NCBI RefSeq assembly: GCF_001411555.2
Contig: NC_049902.1
Span: 12,999,423-13,063,422, forward strand
Origin: Juglans regia
Lineage: Eukaryota; Streptophyta; Magnoliopsida; Fagales; Juglandaceae
Direction: 5' to 3'
Length of the DNA: 64,000 bases
Below the pieces are notes generated by a model. It was given only the letters and a program-made list of their open reading frames with translations, ran no database searches and had not been told where the DNA came from. Below, piece by piece: positions 12,301-22,563 of the stretch. The first letter of the stretch is position 1. Every line of letters starts with the position of its first letter. The position numbers and the translations under genes are program-made.

Positions 12301-13278
12301 TTGTCTTTTGCACAACATGATCTTATAGCCTAGAAAACTTGCCTAGGTCTCATATGATCATTAGCTCCGCCAATTTCTTTTCCATTGTGAAAAAAAAAAT
12401 GGAAATCAGATCGATTGATTATAGGAGATTTTCTAGGCCAAAAAACCTACAGAGAAAAAAGAAACCCACAGATTGATTGATTAAGTCGGACTGCAATTAT
12501 TTACGACTCATTCGAATTTCAAAGAAAAAGCCAAAACAAAAAACCTTTAATTCAGTGGCTTTGGTCTGCCTCTACTAAGACCTTTGATTTCATGTAATGG
12601 GTAGCTTTTCAATTGATGAGTAAATATATGCATCAGTACCCAATAATCTTAGTTTTAACCTAACAGTTAAAATGGCATTATTACGGGCACTGCTAAACAT
12701 TCTAATTATAAACGCACCTTATTAAAAACCATACTGACTAGTGAAATTCTGCTCATCCTAGATTTAGAAATAAAAATAATATTTATGAAATAAAGTTTAA
12801 AACCTTTGTCAGAATGTCGCTTGGTGTGGTCATGATATTTTTTCACCTTGAGCTTCTCCTTCTTATCACTCTTTCTGTCCCTCCTCTCGCCATCTTCTCC
12901 TGTCCTCCGCCTCTTGCTGTTCTGCTCATCTGCACTTTCACGAGCAACAAATGAAATTTACAACAAAATCCCAAAAACAAACGAAGAAAAAAAAATCCAA
13001 CCTAATACTCTAGTTTTGCTGGTGAGGAATTGTAGGAAAAGAGAAGAGAAACATAACCCAGGACAGCAAAACAAAACTAAAGAAAAAAATCTATTTTATC
13101 TTTTGGGATTTCTCCGGCTTCCTCGGCAATTAACAGGGTAGAAAATATTGAAAATAATGGAGGAAAAACAAATGGAAAAGGACTGTGTAAGGAAATTTTT
13201 TAAAGTACCTTCTGAGCCTGAAGAAACCGAGTTTCTTTTCTTTATGTTCTTTTCCTTCGACTTCCTCTCGCTTCCCAT
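335..13278 (-). CDS. SCI1: SCI1-like nuclear protein (style cell-cycle inhibitor 1 homologue), four exons
   Basis: Exons on the minus strand are 13278-13209, 12929-12804, 1217-1162 and 568-335 (stop codon 337-335). Lengths of 70+126+56+234 nt give 161 aa, and every junction is GT-AG and in phase. The protein starts [11 protein letters not shown], continues as a very Lys/Arg/Glu/Ser-rich half, and ends in the conserved block of about 75 residues typical of SCI1 ([26 protein letters not shown], then LESRYYEGI and a C-terminal TSHHWKIKG). Length matches the family, about 160 aa. SCI1 is known from tobacco pistil as a nuclear negative regulator of cell proliferation; the basic N-terminus fits nuclear targeting. 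The N-terminal exons are short and basic, so they rest on splice phase and family resemblance; the last exon is the strongest evidence. Intron 2 is 11.6 kb and full of LINE sequence, introns 1 and 3 are 279 and 593 bp. The reading frame is intact, so I treat the gene as functional. Confidence 0.87.
1807..1820 (+). repeat. Left target-site duplication of the outer LINE
   Basis: The sequence agactgatttggct is repeated exactly at 11504-11517, straight after the A tail. A 14-bp duplication is typical of LINE target-primed insertion. Confidence 0.85.
1965..3316 (+). pseudogene. Outer LINE ORF1, N-terminal part (frameshifted)
   Basis: The reading starts near 1965 with about 130 residues ([17 protein letters not shown], then [16 protein letters not shown]) of the kind that open ORF1 in plant LINEs without RNase H. 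It frameshifts at a run of 13 G (about 2371-2383) and continues through 2661-3320 as a Pro/Gln/Ala-rich linker. The stop at 3318-3320 lies where the inner LINE begins, and the missing C-terminus resumes at 8265. I see no zinc knuckle. The protein would act as an RNA-binding chaperone in the LINE particle; this copy is dead. Confidence 0.6.
3484..4053 (+). pseudogene. Inner LINE ORF1 remnant (DUF4283 and zinc knuckle deleted)
   Basis: The ATG at 3484 gives [19 protein letters not shown], the usual N-terminus of plant L1 ORF1. The reading then jumps to a Ser/Lys/Arg-rich C-terminal tail, with neither the DUF4283 domain nor the CCHC knuckle between them. About 190 residues remain where 400 or more are usual. 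The stop codon overlaps the ORF2 start by 4 nt (ATGA at 4050-4053), which suggests a termination-reinitiation arrangement. Confidence 0.6.
4050..8152 (+). pseudogene. Inner LINE ORF2: endonuclease, reverse transcriptase, RNase H (broken)
   Basis: The apurinic-type endonuclease (4050-4817) shows SWNSRG, METHS, GDFNEI and SDHSCL active-site motifs. A TAG at 4815-4817 separates it from the RT part. RT segments run 4818-5771, 5772-6356 and 6357-6862, with [20 protein letters not shown], the [14 protein letters not shown] block and the catalytic FADD at about 6102-6113. The zinc-binding region (to 7443) has [20 protein letters not shown]. RNase H (7690-8152) has NVDGAIF, LEGDS and GNEAAHILA. Besides two in-frame stops (4815, 5769) there are frameshifts near 6330, 6640, 6855 and 7435, so it is inactive. 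Known role: nicks target DNA and reverse-transcribes the element RNA. Confidence 0.85.
8265..8600 (+). pseudogene. Outer LINE ORF1, C-terminal part
   Basis: Open reading resumes directly after the inner LINE poly-A tail (LFDNDCAGG, then [24 protein letters not shown] and [16 protein letters not shown]). This is the conserved tail of ORF1 in plant LINEs that lack RNase H. The stop at 8598-8600 overlaps the ORF2 start ATG at 8590. The frame differs by one from the N-terminal part, so an indel lies at the junction. Confidence 0.6.
8590..11399 (+). pseudogene. Outer LINE ORF2: endonuclease remnant, reverse transcriptase, zinc-binding region
   Basis: It starts [20 protein letters not shown], a degenerate endonuclease N-terminus, with CFQETKL shortly after. 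Then about 500 codons are missing: the reading jumps near 8820 to the linker before RT. RT pieces at 9150-10044 have [18 protein letters not shown], a damaged Y/D region near 9565 and the catalytic FADD at about 9874-9885. A stop replaces the Q of the LRQG motif near 9728. After further frameshifts comes the zinc-binding region (10797-11132, [18 protein letters not shown]) and a short C-terminal tail to 11399. There is no RNase H. It is more decayed than the inner LINE, as expected for the older host. Confidence 0.8.
11504..11517 (+). repeat. Right target-site duplication of the outer LINE
   Basis: Exact copy of 1807-1820, directly downstream of the A-rich tail at 11484-11503. Confidence 0.85.
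11551..11915. repeat. MITE-like element in SCI1 intron 2
   Basis: AT-rich, about 365 bp. The left end has ggatacttagaatatctcag; the right end, read on the other strand, has ggcaatgcaagtattctgag followed by gtattctcagatat, an imperfect terminal inverted repeat. No coding capacity. The exact ends and target-site duplication are unclear. Confidence 0.4.
11916..12803. other. Intron DNA with no further feature
   Basis: Remaining exon-2-side part of SCI1 intron 2. AT-rich and non-coding. Short open frames at 12018-12333 have no recognisable similarity. Confidence 0.4.
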
Positions 13279-13450
13279 TTTGCACTTTTTAGTTTTTTCA
13301 CAGGCAGAGATAGACAGGGGTGGGTGATGGATGGGCGATCTTAAAATCCTCGGCGTTTTGGTCACAAAGGTGGTCCGATGACGTGGCATAAATATGAAAT
13401 TCTGGGCACACAGTTCTGCGCAGGTCTTTATAAAATGAGAAATACTAATT
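13279..13450 (-). promoter_or_regulatory. Putative 5' UTR and proximal promoter of the SCI1-like gene
   Basis: Reading the minus strand upstream of the ATG at 13278 there is a GACGTGGCA motif (13379-13387), an ACGT-core element of G-box/ABRE type. A TATA-like ATTTTATAAAG (about 13426-13436) lies roughly 150 bp upstream of the ATG. These are motif matches only; the transcription start is not known. Confidence 0.3.
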
Positions 13451-13639
13451 ATTTTTGTACTTTATACCAACATGTAATTTATTATATTAGTGTAGAGATA
13501 ATAAGTAAAATTTTTATTATAAAAAAATTAGATCCCATTAAAAAACAATTTTCTTTTTTTATATTTTCAAGGTGGAGTCTATTTTTTTATAAAAATTTGC
13601 AATGAGCTTGTCTATTTGAGACTTGTACAAATCATTTAT

Positions 13640-13910
13640 TTACAAATAATAAGGGTGTTGCTGCTATATCGCCCAAGTTTTACTGTTGGGCATGTCGCTA
13701 GTGCAAATTGTATTTTTTGTCTTTCAAATATTTTTTAAACATCTTTAAACCTTTTAAAAAAATAAAAATATATTAATAGTCACTTCCTTAATTATTAAGA
13801 AAAATTAAAAAAAACTAAAAAAATAACATAAAATACATAAGCGGTCAAATTGAAGGAGCAAACTCAGATGGTGTAGTATCATTTTCCAAATAATAAAGCT
13901 GGCTAAATTA
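13640..13910. repeat. AT-rich dispersed repeat, inverted relative to 53640-53890
   Basis: The core aatagtcacttccttaatta is found reverse-complemented at about 53710-53735 inside a similar poly-A/poly-T context of about 200 bp. Probably a MITE or other non-coding element; terminal repeats were not resolved. The rest of 13450-14150 holds nothing else I can identify. Confidence 0.35.
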
Positions 13911-14189
13911 TTGTTGTTATTAATATATTTATGAATTGTTGGCCTGTTAAGGAAGATTAGTATGGCATGTATTTATAATTTTATGTACTAAATTTATTTT
14001 CTCAGTTTTATTTTGAGATTCTATAATTTTTAATATATCAATAGCTGACACATGAAGAAATAAGTTTTCTTGTAAATTTTTCTTAAGTATAATTAATTTT
14101 TTTGTAAAAAGCAATAAAGGAAAACATTGGCTATCTAACTTCTGCTCCTCTTACGGCGCGAATTTTGTAGTACATGGTCAGTTGCGTTG

Positions 14190-15300
14190 CCCTTTCTTCC
14201 TTGACAAGGATGGTTGAAATGGCATGGGGGGATACCGCCAGATACGTATAGAGTGTCTCCTTTTATAGGTTGCCTCAAGAGTGGCGGATTGGTCAAATGC
14301 TACTTCAGCTTTTGGAAAGCTTCGTCACACTCCTCGATCCAAAGGTGTACCTTTCGCAATATCCTAAAGAAGGGGAGGCATTTGTCCATGGATCTGGATA
14401 CAAACCTGTTCAAGGCTGCTATTCTTCCTGCCAACCGTTGCATGTCGTTTAGGCTCTTTGGCGGCTTCATGTTCATGATTGCTTCAATTTTTTTCTAGGG
14501 AGGCTTCAATTCCTCTTTCTGTCATAATGAACCCAAGAAACTTACCTGACCCTACTCCAAATGCGCACTTTGATGGATTTAGCTTCATCTTGTACTGCTG
14601 CAGGACTATGAACGCTTCTCTTAGGTCTGCTAAATGTTGGGCAGGCTTTTTGCTTTTAACTAACAGGTCATCCACGTAAACTTCCATGGTCCAACCTATG
14701 TGGTTCTTAAACATTCGGTTGATTAGCCTCTAGTAGGTTGCCCCTGCATTCTTCGGGCCAAACGACATGACTTGGTAGCAATACAACCCACGATCTGTGA
14801 TAAATGAGGTATTCTTTTCATCTGCTAGGTACATTTGGATTTGGTTATAGCCTGAATAGACTTCCATAAAGCTCAACATCTTGTACCCTGCAGTGGCGTC
14901 TATGATGACATCGATTTGTGGTAGGGGAAGTTATCATTTTGGCAAGCTTTATTTAGGTCGGTGAAGTCCACGCACATTCTCCACTTCCCGTTTATTTTTT
15001 TCACCAAGACAACATTTGATAGCCACTCAAGGTAATGAGCTTCCTTGATGAACCCTGCAGCGAGTACGCGTTCTACTTCCTCAGCAATGGCTGTGTATTT
15101 TTCTGTGTTGAATGATCTTCTCTTTCGATGTACCTTCTTGTGCCTGGGGTACACGCACAATCGGTGTTCAATAATGTTGTTGTCAGTCCCGGGTATATCT
15201 TCGTGACTCCAAGTGAATACATCCTGGTACTCCACTAACAGTTGCTTTAGGGCCTCTCAATCTTCTGGGGAATTTTAGTCCCAATCCATGTTGTTGCATT
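14190..15300 (-). pseudogene. Ty3/gypsy (Tat-like) reverse transcriptase fragment
   Basis: On the minus strand, from 15300 down: EYQDVFTWSHEDIPG, then GKWRMCVDFTDLNKAC (15235-14900). It continues through ATAGYKMLSFME and TSFITDRGLYCYQVM to [11 protein letters not shown] (catalytic YVDD) and [10 protein letters not shown] (14714-14484), then the early RNase H connection (LNRFVSRSMDKCLPFF). Spelling and order match the Tat branch of Ty3/gypsy. In-frame stops occur near 14730 and 15270. No protease, integrase or LTR is attached on this side. Confidence 0.8.
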
Positions 15301-15374
15301 GGGGCGATCTGGGTATAGTGTTACGATCTTCAAGGGTTCATTTGCCTCTGCTTGTTGTAGGTTTTGCTTGTCCC

Positions 15375-17751
15375 TCACCTTACCTCGTGCCGTTTGGTTG
15401 GCCTTTCTAAAGCGTCGCGTGCCTCATAGAGGTCAAGATTAACTTGCTGCTTGCTTTCCTTTGAGGCCCCAACACCTCCCTTAGTGCAATGTCGCTGAGA
15501 GCTAGACAACTCTTGGCGGACATAGTTTAGCTCCTCCTTGAGGGCGGAGAGCTCAAAGCGAGCACGACCTCGCTCTGACTCTAACTCATCCTGGGCAAGG
15601 GAAAGCTGAGCTCTAGCATAATCATGCTCCAACTCCAGCAGTCCCAATGAGAAGTTGTCCTGAACCTTCACCTCTCTGGCACGACGAAGTTCATTATGAA
15701 GGTGGAAAACCTCGTCGCGAAGAAATCCAAGTCACCTACGAGAGAGTGCGCGTATCCATCCACTTGCTCGAGTAGCCATCCTCTTGACCTTCTATCTCTC
15801 AAATTCCTTCTTGGCATGGAAAGAAAAGACACACTTAGAGTGAACTTCATCCTCCAAGTTAGCACGATCATCCATGATCTAGGCTGCCAAATCGCAGACC
15901 CCTTACAAAGATAAAACCCAAGAAAGTTAAACAATCGTCCTTGAAAAATGGCAGAGAGAAGCAGAGTCGGAGGTACCACAGAGAGGAAATTCCTAAGCCG
16001 ATTAGCCATACTGCTGATGGCCTTATCTCTAGTAGGACCAAAGGAGGAAGAACCTCCCCATCATACCTCACCTCAGACCTATAGTGAGTACCGAGGGGGA
16101 AAGCCTCAGGAGATGCCACCGCTGAGCCTGCTCCAATTCCATGGGCCTTACCCAAATCTCACATCGGGCGAACAACGTTGGTGTAAGCAAGTTCAACATC
16201 CCAAACTGATGTCCTCACTTGCAAGATCGCCTAGAGGAACACCCTCCTTTAAGGGAGAGGACTCAATGTCATCCCTAAAGGAGGAGGAAAAAGGAGAGGG
16301 GATACAAACATGGTCCCCGCTAGCCCCCAGGTCAAATGGAGGAGTCTCTCCCCTAGATATGGTCGTGGATAGAGAGTGGGGAGTTGAACTTTTACCTTCA
16401 CTCCCTTCTTCATGTTCTTCAAAAATAAGAGCATCGCCACCCTTCTCTCTGCCCTAGACACCACGGTCGCCTAGGGCACCATATTCACTGCTCTAATTTC
16501 CCTCGTGGGTCGCTGGTCGGCAAGGCTCAACAAAAAGGCAATGTCCACATCGACGTTGACCTGGTTGCTTTCCCTTGGTAAATTAGAAGCTTCGAATGTA
16601 GGAAATTTGATGGTGGGGCTAGACACCGAATCAAGCTATTGAGAAGGAAGATCAAAGTCAAAAGTGGTCGCCAGGTCAGAAAAGGCTTGACCCATCAAGC
16701 CCAAGACGTCATCAAGACCTGGAGAAGGCGTGCGTGCTGGTGAGCGATTGGGGGTAGAAGGCGGGGTACCTTGAGGTCGGTTAGCCACGAGGGAGGTGCC
16801 AACACCTGTGCCTACAGCCCCCCTCTTCAATGCAAGAGAAGATGTATCCGTAGTAGGCTGGTGAGAACGATTCCGCGAAGCCTTTGGAGAAGACTTAGAG
16901 GAAGGCTTAATTGGGGGAGATGGCACCACGACCTTGTTTAGGAAGAGGCAACCATTGACCTTTGAACGATTAGGCATTACTAAGAAACGATCAATATTGG
17001 CGGGTGTCAAGAGATCCTCAGTCCAAAGGTCATCCACATGCTCGCTCGCCTAGGCAGTAACCATGTCGACACAGGATTGCTCTTGTTTAGATAGAGGTTC
17101 CAAATCTGCCATTAAGCCTTTGTCGTTGGGAATTTTACTCCAGGTAGCTCTAACTGGGAATTCCCGACGCATAACCTCTGAATTGGGAAATTTCCAACCT
17201 ACGCTAGAGCCTAAGAAAAACTTCCTCATCCATTGTTTGGCATTTGAATGACGACTCTCAAAATGGGCCAACTGCTACTTCCTAATCCGGAAGCTGCAAA
17301 TGTTGCTCTGAGAGCTCCTCAAAGAATAAAACGCTAGGAACTCTCGGGCAGTTAAATCTGGGTATTCTTACCTAGCGGGTTCTAAAACCAAGCAAAACAT
17401 AATGAAAGTACAAAGAAAAACCCACCACACATGAGAATGTAGTTGCGCAGGGACTAGCCTAAGAAGATCAAGAACGTTGCGTATTGGGCGACAGAAAGAA
17501 AATCACAAACTGTCGGTTAGGGCACAAACAAGAAGAGCAACCTGTTTGGGCAAACCCTTCTACATGGACGTAGCCACGGTGAGGGAGTTCCAGAAGTATT
17601 GAGATTGGGATCCTATAGGTGTTGCGTAGATTCGTCAAGTCCCTGGTAGTCAGGGTGGAGCGCCACCCCAAACTTTCGAAGTATGGGACGTCTTTAGCAT
17701 AAGAGGACTCTAGGACAGCAAGGGTTTGGGATGTGTTTCGTTGGGCCATGA
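15375..17751 (-). pseudogene. PF04195-type putative gypsy transposon gag-like ORF, broken
   Basis: On the minus strand the reading starts MAQRNTSQTLAVLES (ATG at 17751-17749) and goes on with STLTTRDLTNLRNTYRIP and then HSNAKQWMRKFFLGSSVGW (17271-17050), as in the plant putative gypsy-type transposon domain. A Pro/Ser-rich linker (17037-16636) and a coiled-coil-like Glu/Arg/Leu-rich segment (15671-15375) follow. Frame changes near 17470, 17300, 16600 and 15670 disable it. It sits upstream of, and in line with, the Tat-like RT, so it looks like the 5' ORF of the same element. The assignment to PF04195 is from memory of the family style. Confidence 0.55.
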
Positions 17752-18600
17752 GAATGATAAAGAAGCAGAGGGAAAAGAAAAAGTGGGGGAGATTAGGGTC
17801 CCAGATAAAGAAGTCAAGATAGTGGGTTCTCATGAATGTAAAGAAAAAAGGAAGAAATTGGGAAGAAGATGAAATATGAGGAGTAGGAAAATGAATAGCA
17901 AGTGATAACTGCAAATCATCATTACCTGACTAAATGACACGACTGATAAAGAATGTGGCGATGGTTACTGGGTAACGTACATACATTTCCCAAGTTTAAA
18001 ATTCCCGCCTCTTAATAAGTGGAAATGGCGAGTAAAGTAATAAATGGGCCAGCGGGGTAGTCCATAGGTCTAAAATCCCCAATGAGGTAGTCTAGGGTTT
18101 GAAACATCCTCCACTAATTAAAGCAAGATATTTACAATTCCTTCATTGGTGAACTTCTCACGCTTACACGCGAGAGAAATTAACGAGGTAACTGGAGGAG
18201 TTAATATTGGTTTGGCCCAAACTAGAGGCCAAGGCCCATCATCCAAAAAGGATAGCCACTCAAATGAGTCATGTAGCTTAATGCAGAACCTAGCCGCCCT
18301 GATTATTAGGAGGGATAAACCTCAAATTATGAATATAGATGACGTGGTGATTAGATAACTTCGATACATTAGGGATAAACCTTCTAATGGGTAAGTATTG
18401 TGCAAAGTTAATCAATTTATAGTACTCATCCAATATTTTCCATGCCTATATATAGGGGCAACATCTAACCTTCGAATGATTTGATTGAGCATTTTTAAAT
18501 TATTATCCCTCACTTATTACTGACTTAAGCATCAGAGTTGTCATAGGCAAACCGTGCCATTTGTTTAATGATTTGCAGGTTAACAATCATGACAGTGGGA
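17752..18600 (-). mobile_element. 5' leader / LTR-like DNA of the minus-strand gypsy element
   Basis: Lies just upstream of the gag-like ORF. On the minus strand there is a TATA-type ctatatatagg (18447-18457) and a long CT-rich leader next to the ATG, the layout of an LTR promoter and leader. I found no second copy in the window, so the LTR cannot be bounded. The region 18600-19149 shows nothing recognisable. Confidence 0.3.
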
Positions 18601-19149
18601 AACGCCCTTTACAGGTTCCCCAAGTCCTCTAATACATTACATGGATGGGGTGTAACATGTAATACGTTGTAGGGGTTCCAAGAAAATATAAAACTTAAAA
18701 TCTCGCATAATTTGATCATTGGTGGGTTCAAGATTTTATCTTATTTGCGAGATAGTGGAGGAATACTATTAGATAAAAATAATTCTAGAATAACTGCAAA
18801 ACAACACTAGAATAAAATTCATAGATGGAAATTGTCTTATAACTAGAAAGAATCATTAAAAAACACAATATTCACAATCCTTTCCATCATAGTTGGACCA
18901 GACGATGTTACAAAGAATAACAGTCATCTATTAATATATATTCAATGCTAAAAGTTTTAGTTATTTATTCTCCATATAAATAATTAAAAAATTTGCAAGA
19001 AATTCATCATCCATTTTGTTACGAGGTCATGTTTTAATGATATTCATAGTTATACAATTCTCATCCTACAGTAACTGTCGAAATTGAGAGATTAAAAAAA
19101 ATGATGAATCCACCTATCAACAAATAATAAATATTTGACTTTACCACTC

Positions 19150-20490
19150 TGTAACACCTGTCTTTGTGGTGGGAGTTTAAAAAATGATTTTAGAAAATGA
19201 GACGGGAAGTACTGACCATTTTAAAACTTTTTCCCTTTCTTTCTCAGAATATGAAAGGCTCTAAGTGTAAGATAAAAACCTACTTTATAAATATAAGAGA
19301 GAATTTTACAGCGAAAATCATTAAGTTGAATTAAAAGGCTTTTTACAAAAATATAACTTTCATACATTACATAAAAACATGTCTAGGCTTCAGTCACTTT
19401 TCTCTTAGGCTATATCTGTCCTAGCGCTTCTTCCTCACTTTGTCCCTGAGAGGGGCAGAGACATACATAAAAACTAACGTGAGTTAAATACTCAGTATGT
19501 ATTACCGCATACAGTAAAATATACTAACATATGTTTTCAGTCATGCATTCACATTCATCTACATACTTTACATAAACATTCATTTCATTTAAAACATTAC
19601 AAGGTGAGGTTTTTCTATAAAAAAGTGTTCCTTTCATAAAACATTTCTCACACCTTGTACTTTTATTTATAAAGAAACTAAAGCATACAAGCATTCATTC
19701 ATTCTTTTCACTTTTCCTTTGGTTGGTACACATTATTACACTCTATGTGTTGGAGTTAGTGGTCTTTTGGACCTGGATTCCGCCCGTGGCCACATGTTGT
19801 GAATCCCTTTCGGTCAGGAGGTAGTAATGGGTGCACTGCCAGTACTACTTACCCTACATTGCAATCTGCCCAGTCCTTTGGTCCCCATTCATTTAGTCAT
19901 GATCATTACGTATTTTCATACATTAAAACATTCATTTTCTTTCATTAATTCTATCATTTCCTTTTCATTCATTTCATTAGTCTATTCATTTCATAAACAT
20001 CGTTTAAAAGCATAAGCTTGAATGTCAACATTTAAAACATCCTATAAGAGCATAAACATGAGCATCATCGTAAACATCAGTTCATAGCGTTAGTTAAAAA
20101 TACACTTTTATCGTGTCACTTTAAATATCATTTAAAAGCATTGAGCATAAACCTTAACATTTCATTTCATCATTTAAAATAAAGATAGTAGTTACTACAT
20201 ATAGTATTCATTCACGTGCATACAACTATTACTTTTGGGTCCATAAATAAGGGTTGCCAAGGAAGACCATACATCTACATAACTTTAAATACTTATACTT
20301 AGCATACTTTCGTAAAATTTCATTTTATTTCATAAAACATCATAAAGAGAAACATTTCATTTTTCATTTCATATCATTTAGAAAACTCTATAAAAGTATA
20401 AACATAATACTTACCTGGACTCCATGCTATTTACATTTCATGTAGTTCGTTTATGTGCGTGTCAGATGGCAACCGACATGCATACATAAC
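19150..20490 (-). mobile_element. LTR copy of a long-LTR gypsy family, minus orientation
   Basis: The left end reads tgtaacacctgtctttgtgg, that is, an LTR 3' end in minus orientation. Blocks such as the one around 20378-20440 (cctggactccatgctattt) and the gtcagatggcaaccgacatg block (20461-20480) recur reverse-complemented at 41215-42490. Composition is AT-rich with cattt/cataa runs and no real ORF. The similarity continues weakly beyond 20490; the U3 start was not found and may be cut by the chromovirus at 20931. Confidence 0.55.
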
Positions 20491-20930
20491 CTCACCTTAT
20501 TCCTTATCTCAAGCGCATAACTTAAATTTAGAAAATAAATAAACTATTTCCGACTTGGACTTCCTTCATCCAGACATACTCTTTCATCCCAGTTCATCTT
20601 CTATGCTTTCATTTATCATGTCTTCTCAATCTCAGGGTCGTAACTTGTAATCCACTTGAGGTCACCTTTCAAACACATAGCCTCCTACTTCACGTTCTTA
20701 TCCTTCAAGGTGAACCTCCTTGATTCACCTTAATGGCTTAGACACATCACCTTCATCACACTTTTCCTACCAAACCACCAATTCCAATGCATAACTCAGA
20801 CCAACCAAGTTATATAACCTAATCCTAGTCAATACATGTATCACTTCCCCCATTCATGCATAACCGAATCAAACATTTCATCGTAATCTTAACCAATCAT
20901 AATACACAACTTTAAGCCAACCTTGAGGCT
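20491..20930. other. Probable continuation of the flanking LTR-family sequence
   Basis: No ORF. Short stretches (ttccttatctcaagcgcata) resemble the reverse complement of about 41160-41200, so it is probably more of the long-LTR family. Its right edge meets the chromovirus LTR. Confidence 0.3.
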
Positions 20931-22563
20931 TAACCACCTTGGCTAGCCCACAAGCATGTCTTGGCTTGTGGGGTGACACGCTCGGGATGCCAGCATGCAT
21001 GCATGCCTTGGCCTGCGCTATGGCACACACGGGGCTCTCAGCATGCGTGCCTGCCCGCGCGCTCAGCCAGGCGCCGCACACCCATGCGCATAGGCATGTG
21101 CCGCTCGCTCATGCGCACAGCCAGGCGCGCAACACTAGGCCGCACGCACATGCGCACAACATTGCAAGCAGCAGCACGCCGTGCGCACTTGCGAATTTCA
21201 GTGCGCAGGCCCATGCGCACCTTGATGGGCTGCGTGGCCCAAGATCATGCGCGGTAACTCCAGCCAATGCCTTGCAGAGCAGGTTAGTGGCATGCCCACC
21301 AGGCATGCGATCCAGCCAATGCCATGCAGCGCACCACCATGGCTTACCATCAGCAAGCCATGCCGCACCACCAAACCATGGACCAGCCCATAGACCACCA
21401 TGCACCAACCTAGCCCATCATGGGCCATACATGCCACGGTTAGCCTTGGTCCATGACCACTATCATGTTATTTATTTTCTTTATTTAATTTTATTTAATT
21501 ATTTATTTCCAATGGACCTATTGGGGGTTTTCAATTTGTATTGCTTATAAATAGGACATCTTTCACATGCCTTAAAAATCTTTTGGCAAAACTCTTAGAG
21601 AGAGGACTATTGTTTAAGAGATCATAAACGGTGCCTTTGCACTTGGGCTTTCTGGGTGAAATTTGTGAATCCCAAAGAGAGGATTACACCTTGCAATTCA
21701 TTGAATATGTGTAATTCATTTATCTTGTTTCTTTGCAACTTTGTGCAATTTGTGAATCTAAGTTGTGTTTATCAATATATGAGGTTTATTCAATTCTTGT
21801 GCAATTCGTGAATCAAGTATTGGATTGTCATTGTTTGTGCTTTGTTCATTCAAGTTCATAAGTATTGTTGTTTTTGTTCTTGAGTGTTCATCATTGTGAT
21901 CGTAGTGTTCTTCATATTTTTGCTCTTCCAAATCCATCCAATCCATAAAATTCGACTACCATAGTGTTTGTCACTTTCCATAAATTGTTTGCCTCTTCAA
22001 TTCATGCCCTAGCCGAAACACAATATCCATGCCAAGTCCAACTCAATTTCGGCAATCACTTGCCTTGTTTGGACTTGCCCTAGCTGCCCACAATACTTTT
22101 CCTTAATTAGTGTTCTTACATTTTAGGAACTCTAATTTACCATCTTATTCCCTATAGCTAGCCATATCCATTCCAATATTGACTCCCAAGATTTTAGGAC
22201 ATTTTCCTAAAATCACTCAACACTAAACTCGTCCAACCCTAGCCGCCCATTACCAAACCCTAAACCTAAACCCTAGCCGCCCAACTCCATCTTCCAAACC
22301 TAAACCCTAACTCCCAAGTGGCGTCAACCCTAGCTCCACACTAGTGCCGTGCGCCCTTACCACCATTTTAGCCATACACTACCTTGACATTTTCCACCAT
22401 TCCATACATCCATTTTAGCCTAGACACCTAACCTCACCATAATGGTCATATTGACTACCATTGATCGAGAACCAAGCAAGAGAGGAACTAAGGTTCGGTC
22501 ATCACAAGGCTACCATTGGCATGGAGATCATAGTGTTTAGGGACTTGACCGAAGTCCCTAACA
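20931..22563 (+). repeat. Left (5') LTR of the chromovirus, 5'-truncated
   Basis: Aligns with 26157-28035 from taaccaccttggctagccca to the terminal CTAACA. The first part (20940-21440) is GC-rich and full of GCATGC/GCGCA motifs. The middle has a TATA-like cttataaatagga (21544-21556), the likely promoter. The last third carries CCCTAAA telobox-like motifs. Roughly 60 bp of the U3 start present in the right LTR are missing. Confidence 0.8.

Larger units (their letters stand above)
1218..12803 (-). other. Giant intron 2 of the SCI1-like gene (11,586 bp)
   Basis: The donor is GT at 12803-12802 after exon sequence ending GACAAAG. The acceptor is AG at 1219-1218 before the exon 3 codons for [10 protein letters not shown] carried over from exon 2 plus AA from exon 3 makes the Glu codon, so phase is kept. 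The intron holds an antisense LINE with a second LINE inside it (1821-11503) and a MITE-like element (11551-11915). Without those insertions it would be about 1.5 kb. Confidence 0.82.

Noticed and set aside
13096..13389. 97-codon minus-strand frame as a separate gene
   Set aside because: It contains SCI1 exon 1 read through into intron 1; the splice donor at 13208 and downstream exons explain it.
20939..21550. 203-codon plus-strand frame, and overlapping frames on both strands at 20961-21437
   Set aside because: Lies inside the GC-rich repeat block of the chromovirus LTR. Composition (Ala/His/Met/Arg) follows the GCATGC repeats and the frame is not kept in the other LTR.
22250..22315. Telomere or chromosome-end sequence
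   Set aside because: Only a few interrupted CCCTAAA units, inside an LTR and repeated in the partner LTR.
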